A stretch of DNA of 64,000 nt from Chryseobacterium phosphatilyticum (GTDB lineage Bacteria > Bacteroidota > Bacteroidia > Flavobacteriales > Weeksellaceae), in assembly GCF_002899825.2 (NCBI RefSeq), contig NZ_PPED02000003.1, positions 202,163 through 266,162 on the forward strand. The letters are read 5' to 3'. Every line of letters begins with the position of its first letter. Position 1 is the first letter of the stretch. The notes beneath the pieces were generated by a model that did not search any database, was not told where the DNA came from, and saw nothing but the letters and a program-made list of their open reading frames with translations. Of the stretch, positions 1 through 8,080 are shown in pieces. A program made the translations under genes and the position numbers.

Positions 1-1
1 G

Positions 2-541
2 AATGTTAATTTTTATAATCCTTGCCAGGAATGTAAAGATCAAAATTTTAAAATTTTAACTAAAAATATCAATCTCCCTATTCATAGCATAGACCCCGAA
101 ATGCTTGAAATTGATTCAAGAGGATTTAAATCATTAATATTTTTCGATCAAAAAGATATATTAGAGCGATATAAAGATATAAAGAAAATCTATATGGACC
201 TATCTTACTATCCTTTATTAGCAAATAGTTTTAACGAAACAACAACATCAAATTTTAAAAAGAAGTTTATGTTGTCTCAAACTAATCTGGATACCGTTAA
301 TAATGTAGCATATATTCTTTCTGAAAATGGGAATCAAAAAGCTGCAATTGACTTGCTGGAGCAAATTATTAAAAAATTTCCTTCCAGGACAGTTGCTTAC
401 CTAAATTTAGCTGATAGCTATTGGCTGATAGGTGAAAAAGAAAAGGCTGTAGAAAATTATAAAACATATCTTTCTTTAATGAAGTCTCAAAGAAAAGATC
501 TTAATAAAGTCCCAAAGTATGTTGGGGAAAGAATAAAATGA
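2..541 (+). CDS. TPR-containing protein, 5' end cut by window edge; possible immunity protein
   Basis: The reading frame is open from base 2 with no stop, so the first ATG at 101 is probably internal and the gene starts outside the window. The visible 179 residues end in a tetratricopeptide-like helical pair: the stretch around ENGNQKAAIDLLEQIIKKFP, followed by a segment with ADSYWLIGEKEKAVENY. An upstream NPCQEC segment carries two cysteines. The gene overlaps the next start (538) by ATGA. It lies just before an effector/immunity array in the same orientation, in the slot where an immunity gene would sit, so it may be the immunity protein of an effector outside the window. That role is inference; the TPR is a direct reading. 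Confidence 0.7.
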   Translation, partial: NVNFYNPCQECKDQNFKILTKNINLPIHSIDPEMLEIDSRGFKSLIFFDQKDILERYKDIKKIYMDLSYYPLLANSFNETTTSNFKKKFMLSQTNLDTVNNVAYILSENGNQKAAIDLLEQIIKKFPSRTVAYLNLADSYWLIGEKEKAVENYKTYLSLMKSQRKDLNKVPKYVGERIK

Positions 542-603
542 TAAAATACCTGCTTAATATATTATTTGTTTCTGTGTTTAGCATGTTTTTATATGCATTT
601 TAA
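538..603 (+). pseudogene. Truncated immunity-gene remnant (signal peptide only)
   Basis: A 21-codon frame starts MIKYLLNILF and stops at 601-603. It matches the signal peptide of the 4905-5588 immunity gene almost base for base, including the sequence just before the ATG. After about 18 codons the similarity stops, exactly where the 5' element of the next effector cassette (599 onward) begins. I read it as an immunity gene cut by cassette recombination. A 21-residue peptide has no plausible function of its own. Confidence 0.7.
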
Positions 604-1118
604 AAGATTCTTCATAATATTCTCTCATTAAAAACATTCATTACCATGGATACCTTAAATCAAGACGGAAACAATTCCGAAACTCATAATCAGACCTCGG
701 CACAGGATCAGATGATGGCGGAAAATAAACAGAAGATGGAAGAAATGCGTGCGGAAAATGAAGAGAAAGATAAAAAGGAAGAAGGTTTATTATTGGCCAT
801 AGATGGGGCGAAAATAAAATTCAATGCTCATACGGGAACATTTAAAGTATTAAATGATGTACCCACCACGCAAGACAAGCTCACAGGAACTATTGTCGAA
901 AAACAGATTCCCAACTTTATCTTTGATGATGGATTTATCCTGACACAGCCCACAGAATGGCAAAATTTTGGAACAGTAAAAGTACAGGACAACAAAGTTT
1001 TGTTGAAACAATCATTTTTGCCGGGAATCGGTGCGATACCGGGAACACCGCCGGAAACAGGAAAAGTTGAATTTGTAAATTCCGGGCAGGTGAATGTTCC
1101 GGAAAGTATTGATGCAAA
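599..1118 (+). repeat. Effector-cassette direct repeat A, copy 1
   Basis: About 520 bp nearly identical to 7561-8080 (constant offset 6962). It covers the 47 bp before the ATG and the coding sequence for the shared N-terminal domain. Only a few differences are visible, two of them changing residues (Met/Lys and Thr/Met). Identity stops at the junction with the variable C-terminal module. Confidence 0.9.
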
Positions 1119-2556
1119 AGGCGCGCCTATTCCCAATAAAGTTGAGGTTTTAAAAAAGTTTATAATTCACTTCAGGAGAAATGCATCATACAAGGGAGAG
1201 TTCGGTTTTGACTGGATGAGAGATGAATATATTTATCCTATGACAGCCGTCGGTAGTACAAATAAAGAACTAAGTCTGGATCCTGCACAATTGAAAACAG
1301 AATATAAAACAACGGATGTTTTAAATCCTGTTTCTCCTTATGGAAAAGATTATTATTGTTCATTTCTGAATTTGATGTTAAATCAGGAGGTAGAATTAGA
1401 CATAGAAGTAGAAGAACTCGAAGCTTTGGCAGCTGATGCTACTGAAATTATTTTTGAAAGCAGTAGTCCTGATCTTACCATAAATCCTTCAAACATTCCG
1501 TTAAGTACATTAATCGCAGGTGGGAAGAAAAATAAACCTTTGGGTGGAACTACTTCCAGAGATTATTACTTAGCAGCTAATCAGGTAAAAGTAAAATGTA
1601 ATAAAGCTTTGATAAAAAATGAGCAGATAAAAGTTTTTGCAAAATTTAAAGATGCGGCATCTGGAGCAGAAGATAAAAAAGAGGTAGGGAAGATGATGGT
1701 GATGAAGAATAGTGATCAGTCTAAGTATACAATTAATGTGTATGTGATAAAGTCATATTTGAAAAATCATACATCATTTGGATTATCTACAGTTGATACT
1801 GAATTTAATAAGATTGGTGGACTAACAGGTTTAGAAAAATATTTGAATGAAAACAGTTTAAATCAGGGATTAATACAAATAAAAGTCCTTCCTCTGCCGG
1901 ATTGGGTATTTACTGAGCAAACTCTTGTAAATACATCTGATACACGCAATACTCCATATACAGGAATGATAACTAATAAGGTTACAATGTTAATGGATGA
2001 TGCGAAGTATATGAATTTTATTAATGACAGATTTAAAGTGGGGTATCCTGCTATAGCCGGGAAAAAAGGGCTTTTTATTTATCTTACTCCTTTTTTAAGC
2101 CCGTCAGCTGGCGGAGCCAGTTATAATGTTCCACTTACAAGCAAACATATAATATTATTTAAAAATAATTTAGATCACCTATCCTCCTATTCTCATGAAA
2201 TAGGCCATAGTTTAGGGTTAGAGCATTTTTTCTTAGATGGAACATTAACAGTGAATCAAGAAATTGCATCCGTTCAGACGAAATTAAATGCAGAAAAAGC
2301 TGATAAAAGGAATCACTTTGTAACGAATGCCGCATACTATTCAACACACCCTGGAGAAAAGACTAAAAATGAGAATATTTATGATCAAAATATAAAAAAT
2401 TACGAAGACCAATTAAATGTTTTAAAAAAGAATAGTCATAGATATATTAAGCAAACTACTGAAAATATCATGGATTATAACTTAAGAAAGCAAATTACTT
2501 TTGATAAATGGCAATGGAAAGTAATTCAAGAGGAGACTAAACAGTATTACCATTAA
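646..2556 (+). CDS. PAAR-like effector with C-terminal metzincin-type zinc protease
   Basis: 636 residues. Residues 1-50 are a polar, Glu/Lys/Gln-rich head. Residues about 50-163 form a PAAR-like (DUF4280-like) domain, recognisable by GAKIKFNA, TEWQNFG, VLLKQS and the final SGQV. Such domains tip type VI (subtype iii) or related contractile spikes and carry toxins. A middle region follows, then a zincin: HEIGHSLGLEH gives His517, Glu518, His521 and His527, and NIMDYN supplies a Met-turn (Met609). There is no signal peptide, as expected for a spike-loaded effector. The exported gene 11 bp downstream is the likely immunity protein. No secretion-apparatus gene is in the window, so the delivery route is inferred. 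Start at ATG 646 is shared by all four paralogues. Confidence 0.82.
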   Translation: MDTLNQDGNNSETHNQTSAQDQMMAENKQKMEEMRAENEEKDKKEEGLLLAIDGAKIKFNAHTGTFKVLNDVPTTQDKLTGTIVEKQIPNFIFDDGFILTQPTEWQNFGTVKVQDNKVLLKQSFLPGIGAIPGTPPETGKVEFVNSGQVNVPESIDAKGAPIPNKVEVLKKFIIHFRRNASYKGEFGFDWMRDEYIYPMTAVGSTNKELSLDPAQLKTEYKTTDVLNPVSPYGKDYYCSFLNLMLNQEVELDIEVEELEALAADATEIIFESSSPDLTINPSNIPLSTLIAGGKKNKPLGGTTSRDYYLAANQVKVKCNKALIKNEQIKVFAKFKDAASGAEDKKEVGKMMVMKNSDQSKYTINVYVIKSYLKNHTSFGLSTVDTEFNKIGGLTGLEKYLNENSLNQGLIQIKVLPLPDWVFTEQTLVNTSDTRNTPYTGMITNKVTMLMDDAKYMNFINDRFKVGYPAIAGKKGLFIYLTPFLSPSAGGASYNVPLTSKHIILFKNNLDHLSSYSHEIGHSLGLEHFFLDGTLTVNQEIASVQTKLNAEKADKRNHFVTNAAYYSTHPGEKTKNENIYDQNIKNYEDQLNVLKKNSHRYIKQTTENIMDYNLRKQITFDKWQWKVIQEETKQYYH

Positions 2557-2567
2557 AATTTTATATT

Positions 2568-3278
2568 ATGATGAATAAATTTTCAATAATTATATTTTTT
2601 CTTTTTTGTACTTATAATGCTCAGAAAAAAATTACGCCAAAAAAACCTGTAGTCAAGCCTGTTTTAAAAACGAATTATAAGCTTGCATGTGGAGTTTCAG
2701 GAGTAAATTTTAAAAAAATTGATAATTGGTACAATGAAAAATATGTAAACGATAAAATTTCTCCCTATAATTTCAAGAAATCAAAAAGTATAAAGAAAGT
2801 AAAGGAGCAATACTCATTTAAAAAAGATCAGCTGTTCCATTCCGGAAAGAAAGTGGACAGTCTTTTGGTCTATTATCGCCAAAGCGAAAATATTAATTAC
2901 TTAGTATATATTGTTAATGGAATGTCAACGGGATATACTATAAATGCTAATAATAATCCACAACCCAGTATGTACTCAGTTACCTACAATAAAGATGGAG
3001 ATATCACTTATAATTATTTGGAAAGTAATGTTTTTTTGGCTAAAGGAAGCGGTTCTTTTAAGGGATATTACTATGCAGAATGGAATGGTAAAAATCAAAG
3101 CTTCAGTAAAGAAATTTTAAAAGAAGAAGGCGAGGTAAAAAATAATTACAAAGTTGGGGAATGGAAATACTATAATAATGAAGGGAAAATAGACAGTGTC
3201 AAAACTTATACTCTAAAAGATGCTGTTGATGTTCGTTTCCCGCAATGTATTTTTAATAAAAACGAACCGTGTTATTAA
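2568..3278 (+). CDS. Exported candidate immunity protein with MORN/YwqK-like tail
   Basis: 236 residues with an N-terminal signal peptide (about 18 residues, ending near YNAQ). A Lys/Pro-rich linker follows, then a domain ending in a MORN/YwqK-type element (GEVKNNYKVGEWKYYNNEGK). It starts 11 bp after the metzincin effector in the same direction. Position and export suggest it protects the periplasm or cell surface against that protease. The last 50 codons reappear as a free fragment at 9567-9725, so this family has been copied within the locus. The function is inferred from context only; I do not recognise a characterised homologue. Confidence 0.6.
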   Translation: MMNKFSIIIFFLFCTYNAQKKITPKKPVVKPVLKTNYKLACGVSGVNFKKIDNWYNEKYVNDKISPYNFKKSKSIKKVKEQYSFKKDQLFHSGKKVDSLLVYYRQSENINYLVYIVNGMSTGYTINANNNPQPSMYSVTYNKDGDITYNYLESNVFLAKGSGSFKGYYYAEWNGKNQSFSKEILKEEGEVKNNYKVGEWKYYNNEGKIDSVKTYTLKDAVDVRFPQCIFNKNEPCY

Positions 3279-3360
3279 TGATCTTAAAGGGTGTCATTTA
3301 TTGCCAACTAGAGTTATAAGAAGTTACTAAAAGCAATTCCCATTTAAAACATTCATTACT

Positions 3361-3855
3361 ATGGATACCTTAAATCAATACGGAAACAATTCCGAAACTC
3401 ATAATCAGACCTCGGCACAGAATCAGATGAAGGCAGATAATCAACAGAAGATGGATGATCAACGGGCAGAAAATGAAGAAAAAGATAAAAAGGAAGAAGG
3501 TTTATTATTGGCCATAGATGGGGCGAAAATAAAATTCAATGCTCACATGGGAACATTTAAAGTGTTGAGTAATGTGCCAACAACACAGGATAAACTGACA
3601 GGAACCATTGTGGAAAAGCAAATCCCCAATTTTATTTTTGATGATGGTTTTCAAATGATTACCCTTACAGAGTGGCAGGATTTTGGGACTGCAAAAGTTC
3701 AGGAAAATTATGTTCTGTTAAAGAAATCTACTTTACCGGGAACAGGAAAAATGCCTGGAAGTGTACCACCGGAAACAGGGAAAATAGAATTTGTAACTTC
3801 CGGACAAGTAAATGCTCCGGAAAGTATAGATGCGAAGGGAGCACCGGTGCCGGAA
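3361..3855 (+). repeat. Effector-cassette direct repeat B, copy 1
   Basis: 495 bp that I read as identical to 5679-6173 (offset 2318). It begins exactly at the ATG and ends two codons past the GAPVP motif that closes the PAAR-like domain. The bases just upstream and the C-terminal modules differ. Perfect identity at synonymous sites points to recent duplication or gene conversion. Confidence 0.92.
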
Positions 3856-4896
3856 AATAAAGATAATAAATGTCTAAATTGTTCTGCAGAAATAACTGCT
3901 GAATTAATAAGAGAAACAATCGGTGTAAAAAAATTAAGTGAAAAACAACAACTGATCATAAACTCAATACTACCTTATTTAAATAAATATAGAAAAGATT
4001 TTGGTTTAGATACATGCTTAAGAAAGGCTCATTTTGTTGCACAAATTGCTCTTGAGTCAGCTTCATTTACGACATTTGAAGAAGGAGAAGAGTATTACTC
4101 CAGTATAAGTTTAGGCATTTTTAGTTCCGCTACAATTCAAATCAATGCAACTATTGTGGAATCTTTGAAAGATCATTTAACTTCAATTTTTCAAATAATT
4201 GATTCTAAAGGAAATGTAATTCCAAAAACAAATGATGAACTTAAAATAATATTATTAAATGAGAAACCATCTGTCATAGATGGGGAATTATATGCAATAT
4301 ATAAAGGAGGAAAAGATCCAAAAAATCCCAAAAAAAGGATAGCAAAAGTACTTAAAGAAGTTTTAAAATCAGATAAGTCACTAGATTATAAAATAGTATT
4401 GCAACCTCATACTTATTTTGGAATTCCTTTGATGTCTAGAGCTTATGCACCTTATTCTGGGGATACAAGAGGACTTGGAAATGGAGATGAGCTAACAAGA
4501 GATGGGTGGAAATTTAAAGGTAGAGGTTTAAAACAAGTGACAGGAAGAGCAAATTATGGTAGTTTTTCAAAATATAGAAATAAAAATACTTTTACTGATG
4601 ATACGACAGGACCTATAGATTTTGCAGAAGAAAAACAAGGAGTACCTTTAAAAGGGAAATATTTAAAATTATCTGAAGATCCAATGTATGCTACTCAGTC
4701 TGCACTATGGTTTTGGAATGAAGGAACAAAATACAATAAAAAAACAGCAAAACAGCATGCTGACAATGATGATGTTGATTCTGTTTCAAAAGCTATTAAT
4801 AGATATGATACGAAAGCACTTCCTAAAAGGGCAAAAAACTACGAAAGGGCAAAAATTGCTTTTGGAATCAAAGAACATTATGAATCTATAAAATAA
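3361..4896 (+). CDS. PAAR-like effector with C-terminal GH19/endolysin-type peptidoglycan hydrolase
   Basis: 511 residues. Residues 1-165 are the shared head and PAAR-like domain, version B. The C-terminal module resembles GH19 chitinase-like lysozymes: HFVAQIALES places a candidate catalytic Glu at 232, followed by the FEEGEEYY segment. Later come GRGLKQVTGRANY, a typical active-site wall motif, and SALWFWNEG. An insert of about 100 residues lies between the catalytic helix and the GRG motif. The likely target is peptidoglycan of rival cells. The exported protein encoded 8 bp downstream is the probable immunity partner, and its periplasmic location fits a wall-directed toxin. Confidence 0.8.
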   Translation: MDTLNQYGNNSETHNQTSAQNQMKADNQQKMDDQRAENEEKDKKEEGLLLAIDGAKIKFNAHMGTFKVLSNVPTTQDKLTGTIVEKQIPNFIFDDGFQMITLTEWQDFGTAKVQENYVLLKKSTLPGTGKMPGSVPPETGKIEFVTSGQVNAPESIDAKGAPVPENKDNKCLNCSAEITAELIRETIGVKKLSEKQQLIINSILPYLNKYRKDFGLDTCLRKAHFVAQIALESASFTTFEEGEEYYSSISLGIFSSATIQINATIVESLKDHLTSIFQIIDSKGNVIPKTNDELKIILLNEKPSVIDGELYAIYKGGKDPKNPKKRIAKVLKEVLKSDKSLDYKIVLQPHTYFGIPLMSRAYAPYSGDTRGLGNGDELTRDGWKFKGRGLKQVTGRANYGSFSKYRNKNTFTDDTTGPIDFAEEKQGVPLKGKYLKLSEDPMYATQSALWFWNEGTKYNKKTAKQHADNDDVDSVSKAINRYDTKALPKRAKNYERAKIAFGIKEHYESIK

Positions 4897-4904
4897 AGAA
4901 TAAA

Positions 4905-5588
4905 ATGATAAAATACCTGCTCAATATATTATTTGTTTTGTTTAGCATATTCTCATATGCACAAAGTGCTTCTATCTTAAAAGATTCAGTATGTATTTCT
5001 AAGGAATGTTTTGAGTTACAGGAATTAAAAATAGAAACTAAGAATACAGAAATTTACAAGAAAATTCAGAAAAGCTACGATGTCTTGAACGGTACTTTCT
5101 TTGACATTCCGGAAAAAAGATTGAAAGCAAAAAAAGATACTTTAAAAAACTTAATTTCAACAAACGCTTTACGGGATAACCAATTTGGATTTGAAAAATA
5201 TAAGATATTTCTGAATAAAAGTAGATTGCTTAATATATCTGTACATATTCAGTCTTATGGTTCCCCATGGGAAGATACTACTTATTATTTCTTTGATGAA
5301 ATTAATGATACTGAGGTTGGAGAAAAGTTATTCGTAAACAAAAAAGTTTTTCTACAAATATGTGGTAAAAAATTAAAGACTGATAAAAGAATATCCTTTC
5401 AGATAAAGAGTATCAATCAATATAAAATAGATACAAGTAAAGAAGGAAAAATAACAGGTATAAACCTCATATTTCATGATGAGAAAAACAGGACAAATAG
5501 TGGCTATCCTGAATATTCGGTTTATTTTACATGGAAAGAAATTGAAAAATTTATTACACCACAATACAGAAGACGATTGATAGAATAG
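4905..5588 (+). CDS. Exported candidate immunity protein for the first GH19-type effector
   Basis: 227 residues with a clear signal peptide (MIKYLLNILF to about SYAQ), so it should act in the periplasm. The rest is Lys/Asn-rich with no recognised domain. A YTFDD-less, beta-rich pattern such as DTTYYFFDEINDTEVGEKL is visible in the middle. It starts 8 bp after the effector stop. The signal-peptide part and its immediate upstream bases occur again at 538-603 as a truncated copy. Immunity function is inferred from pairing and location. Confidence 0.6.
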   Translation: MIKYLLNILFVLFSIFSYAQSASILKDSVCISKECFELQELKIETKNTEIYKKIQKSYDVLNGTFFDIPEKRLKAKKDTLKNLISTNALRDNQFGFEKYKIFLNKSRLLNISVHIQSYGSPWEDTTYYFFDEINDTEVGEKLFVNKKVFLQICGKKLKTDKRISFQIKSINQYKIDTSKEGKITGINLIFHDEKNRTNSGYPEYSVYFTWKEIEKFITPQYRRRLIE

Positions 5589-5678
5589 TAATTTCCATGT
5601 ACTGAGCCATAGTCAATCAGATTCAAGTAATATGGTATTTGATTTATATTATTTTTCTCATTAAAAATATTCATTACC

Positions 5679-6173
5679 ATGGATACCTTAAATCAATACG
5701 GAAACAATTCCGAAACTCATAATCAGACCTCGGCACAGAATCAGATGAAGGCAGATAATCAACAGAAGATGGATGATCAACGGGCAGAAAATGAAGAAAA
5801 AGATAAAAAGGAAGAAGGTTTATTATTGGCCATAGATGGGGCGAAAATAAAATTCAATGCTCACATGGGAACATTTAAAGTGTTGAGTAATGTGCCAACA
5901 ACACAGGATAAACTGACAGGAACCATTGTGGAAAAGCAAATCCCCAATTTTATTTTTGATGATGGTTTTCAAATGATTACCCTTACAGAGTGGCAGGATT
6001 TTGGGACTGCAAAAGTTCAGGAAAATTATGTTCTGTTAAAGAAATCTACTTTACCGGGAACAGGAAAAATGCCTGGAAGTGTACCACCGGAAACAGGGAA
6101 AATAGAATTTGTAACTTCCGGACAAGTAAATGCTCCGGAAAGTATAGATGCGAAGGGAGCACCGGTGCCGGAA
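5679..6173 (+). repeat. Effector-cassette direct repeat B, copy 2
   Basis: Second copy of the 495-bp repeat at 3361-3855, with no mismatch found by eye. Together the copies could recombine and delete or swap the intervening effector/immunity pair. Confidence 0.92.
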
Positions 6174-6980
6174 CAGAAGGAGGATAAGAAATATTATTGT
6201 AATAGAGATTTCACACCTGATGAAATAAGAGAAATTGTAATTGCATTAAGAAAAGGTGAAATTACTGGATATACAACACAAAAAACAATTGAAATTGTGA
6301 ATGGAGTGAAGAAAAAAGTTTCCAAAAAGGTTGCTTTAACAGTATATGATATGCGCCATACTAAAGATTTATTATTTGCAAATCAATCTGATATCAAACG
6401 AACTGAGCATCTATCTGTAGAGGATTCAAGTTACGATAAAGTGACAGATTCTATTAATAAAGTGCTTAAGAATTATGATATCAATACTTGTATTAGAAAA
6501 ATTCATTTTATAGCACAAGCTCATCACGAATCTCACAGGTTCCGTGCTACATTTGAAGGTAGAACAGAAAAAAATACACCATCAAATTATAGTGGAGGTT
6601 ACAATTTTCAAGGAAGAGGTTTTATGCAAATTACTCACGATTATAATTATGTAAAATATTATAATAAAGTGTTTAAAACAAAAGAAGATTTAAAGGATAA
6701 AAATTTTTATAAAGATAAATTGATTCCGTTTGCCCAATTACTAGCAACAAATGTTGAATATGCATTTGATTCGGCTGGTTGGTATTGGAAAAATGATGAT
6801 AAAGTTAATGCGATTGGAGTAAATATGAACGTAGCTGCAGATCAAGATAATACACTTTATGTATCACAAGGGATTAATGGTAAGGTAAAACATCCTAACG
6901 GTTTGGAAGAGAGAATTAAATATGTTGCTGATCTTAAAAAAATTATGAAATATGAAAATTGTATCAATAATAAGAAATAA
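5679..6980 (+). CDS. PAAR-like effector with a second GH19/endolysin-type module
   Basis: 433 residues. Residues 1-165 are identical to those of the 3361 effector. The C-terminal module is a different GH19-like hydrolase: CIRKIHFIAQAHHESHRF carries a candidate catalytic Glu284, GRGFMQITH is the conserved wall motif, and AFDSAGWYWKND matches the family's late Trp region. It lacks the long insert of the neighbouring effector. Its last 29 bases overlap the start of the next gene (6952), so the two are translationally coupled. Probable target is peptidoglycan. Confidence 0.8.
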   Translation: MDTLNQYGNNSETHNQTSAQNQMKADNQQKMDDQRAENEEKDKKEEGLLLAIDGAKIKFNAHMGTFKVLSNVPTTQDKLTGTIVEKQIPNFIFDDGFQMITLTEWQDFGTAKVQENYVLLKKSTLPGTGKMPGSVPPETGKIEFVTSGQVNAPESIDAKGAPVPEQKEDKKYYCNRDFTPDEIREIVIALRKGEITGYTTQKTIEIVNGVKKKVSKKVALTVYDMRHTKDLLFANQSDIKRTEHLSVEDSSYDKVTDSINKVLKNYDINTCIRKIHFIAQAHHESHRFRATFEGRTEKNTPSNYSGGYNFQGRGFMQITHDYNYVKYYNKVFKTKEDLKDKNFYKDKLIPFAQLLATNVEYAFDSAGWYWKNDDKVNAIGVNMNVAADQDNTLYVSQGINGKVKHPNGLEERIKYVADLKKIMKYENCINNKK

Positions 6981-7344
6981 AGCGATCCATTTATTAATTT
7001 TTGTATTAATTGGAATTCTTACTAATGGTCAAGAAATTAAAATTTGGAATAAACCTTTAAATATCAATATTATAATTAATCAACAAGTACGAGAAGATAG
7101 TGTCTATTTATCAATTGAAAAGAAAGATAATAAATGGTTAGGTAGAAATGTAAATATAAAAACAGTTAATTATTGGAGCAATGCTCCTATAGAAGTTACC
7201 GCTGATTGTTGTAAAAAGAATTTTTTGATTATCAAGAGAATGTTTCTAGGAAATAATATTGTTGGAGATAGACTTTATTTTAAAAGAAATAAAGATAAAT
7301 ATTATTTCAAGGTTCTTAAGGAATTTGAACAAAAGACAGACTAA
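6952..7344 (+). CDS. Exported candidate immunity protein, probably shortened by a frameshift
   Basis: 130 residues starting with a signal peptide (hydrophobic core LLIFVLIGILTN, probable cleavage near NGQ). It begins inside the end of the preceding GH19-type effector. The remainder is a basic beta-rich domain with a Cys-Cys pair (DCCKK). The frame stops at 7342, but the next frame continues for about 50 codons with ordinary coding composition (see 7340-7498), so the native protein may be about 180 residues. Whether the short form still gives immunity cannot be told from sequence. Confidence 0.55.
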   Translation: MKIVSIIRNKAIHLLIFVLIGILTNGQEIKIWNKPLNINIIINQQVREDSVYLSIEKKDNKWLGRNVNIKTVNYWSNAPIEVTADCCKKNFLIIKRMFLGNNIVGDRLYFKRNKDKYYFKVLKEFEQKTD

Positions 7345-7498
7345 TCTATCATTAGTTTTTAATATGTATCAAGAATCTTTTATTCTGAAAAGTGGTAAGA
7401 AGTATAAAATACAAGGTTATGATAATGGTAATTACTTGGGTCGAAAGATTCTTAGTATTTCCCTAAATAAAAATATATTGTTCTGGATTATATTTTAA
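7340..7498 (+). pseudogene. Probable out-of-frame continuation of the 6952 immunity gene
   Basis: Directly after the 6952 stop, the frame shifted by one base reads MYQESFILKSGKKYKIQGYD and continues through GNYLGRKILSISLNK to a stop at 7496-7498. It has its own ATG at about 7364 but no separate start context. The simplest reading is a one-base indel near 7333-7342 in a short A-rich stretch. The alternatives are a sequencing error or a real short gene. Confidence 0.45.
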
Positions 7499-7560
7499 AA
7501 AATAGATGAAGTAACAGGCTGATACATTATCGAAAAATGGTGCAACACATGAAGTGTGAA

Positions 7561-8080
7561 TTTAAAAGATTCTTCATAATATTCTCTCATTAAAAACATT
7601 CATTACCATGGATACCTTAAATCAAGACGGAAACAATTCCGAAACTCATAATCAGACCTCGGCACAGGATCAGATGAAGGCGGAAAATAAACAGAAGATG
7701 GAAGAAATGCGTGCGGAAAATGAAGAGAAAGATAAAAAGGAAGAAGGTTTATTATTGGCCATAGATGGGGCGAAAATAAAATTCAATGCTCATATGGGAA
7801 CATTTAAAGTATTAAATGATGTACCCACCACGCAAGACAAGCTCACAGGAACTATTGTCGAAAAACAGATTCCCAACTTTATCTTTGATGATGGATTTAT
7901 CCTGACACAGCCCACAGAATGGCAAAATTTTGGAACAGTAAAAGTACAGGACAACAAAGTTTTGTTGAAACAATCATTTTTGCCGGGAATCGGTGCGATA
8001 CCGGGAACACCGCCGGAAACAGGAAAAGTTGAATTTGTAAATTCCGGGCAGGTGAATGTTCCGGAAAGTATTGATGCAAA
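7561..8080 (+). repeat. Effector-cassette direct repeat A, copy 2
   Basis: Matches 599-1118 including 47 bp of upstream sequence. The shared segment starts abruptly in both places, after unrelated sequence, which marks it as a recombined block rather than simple divergence of whole genes. Confidence 0.9.

Noticed and set aside
828..1136. Antisense frames over the repeated effector heads (also 935-1117, 3708-3959, 7790-8119)
   Set aside because: They mirror the strongly supported plus-strand PAAR-like coding sequence, recur only because the DNA is repeated, and have no recognisable protein features.
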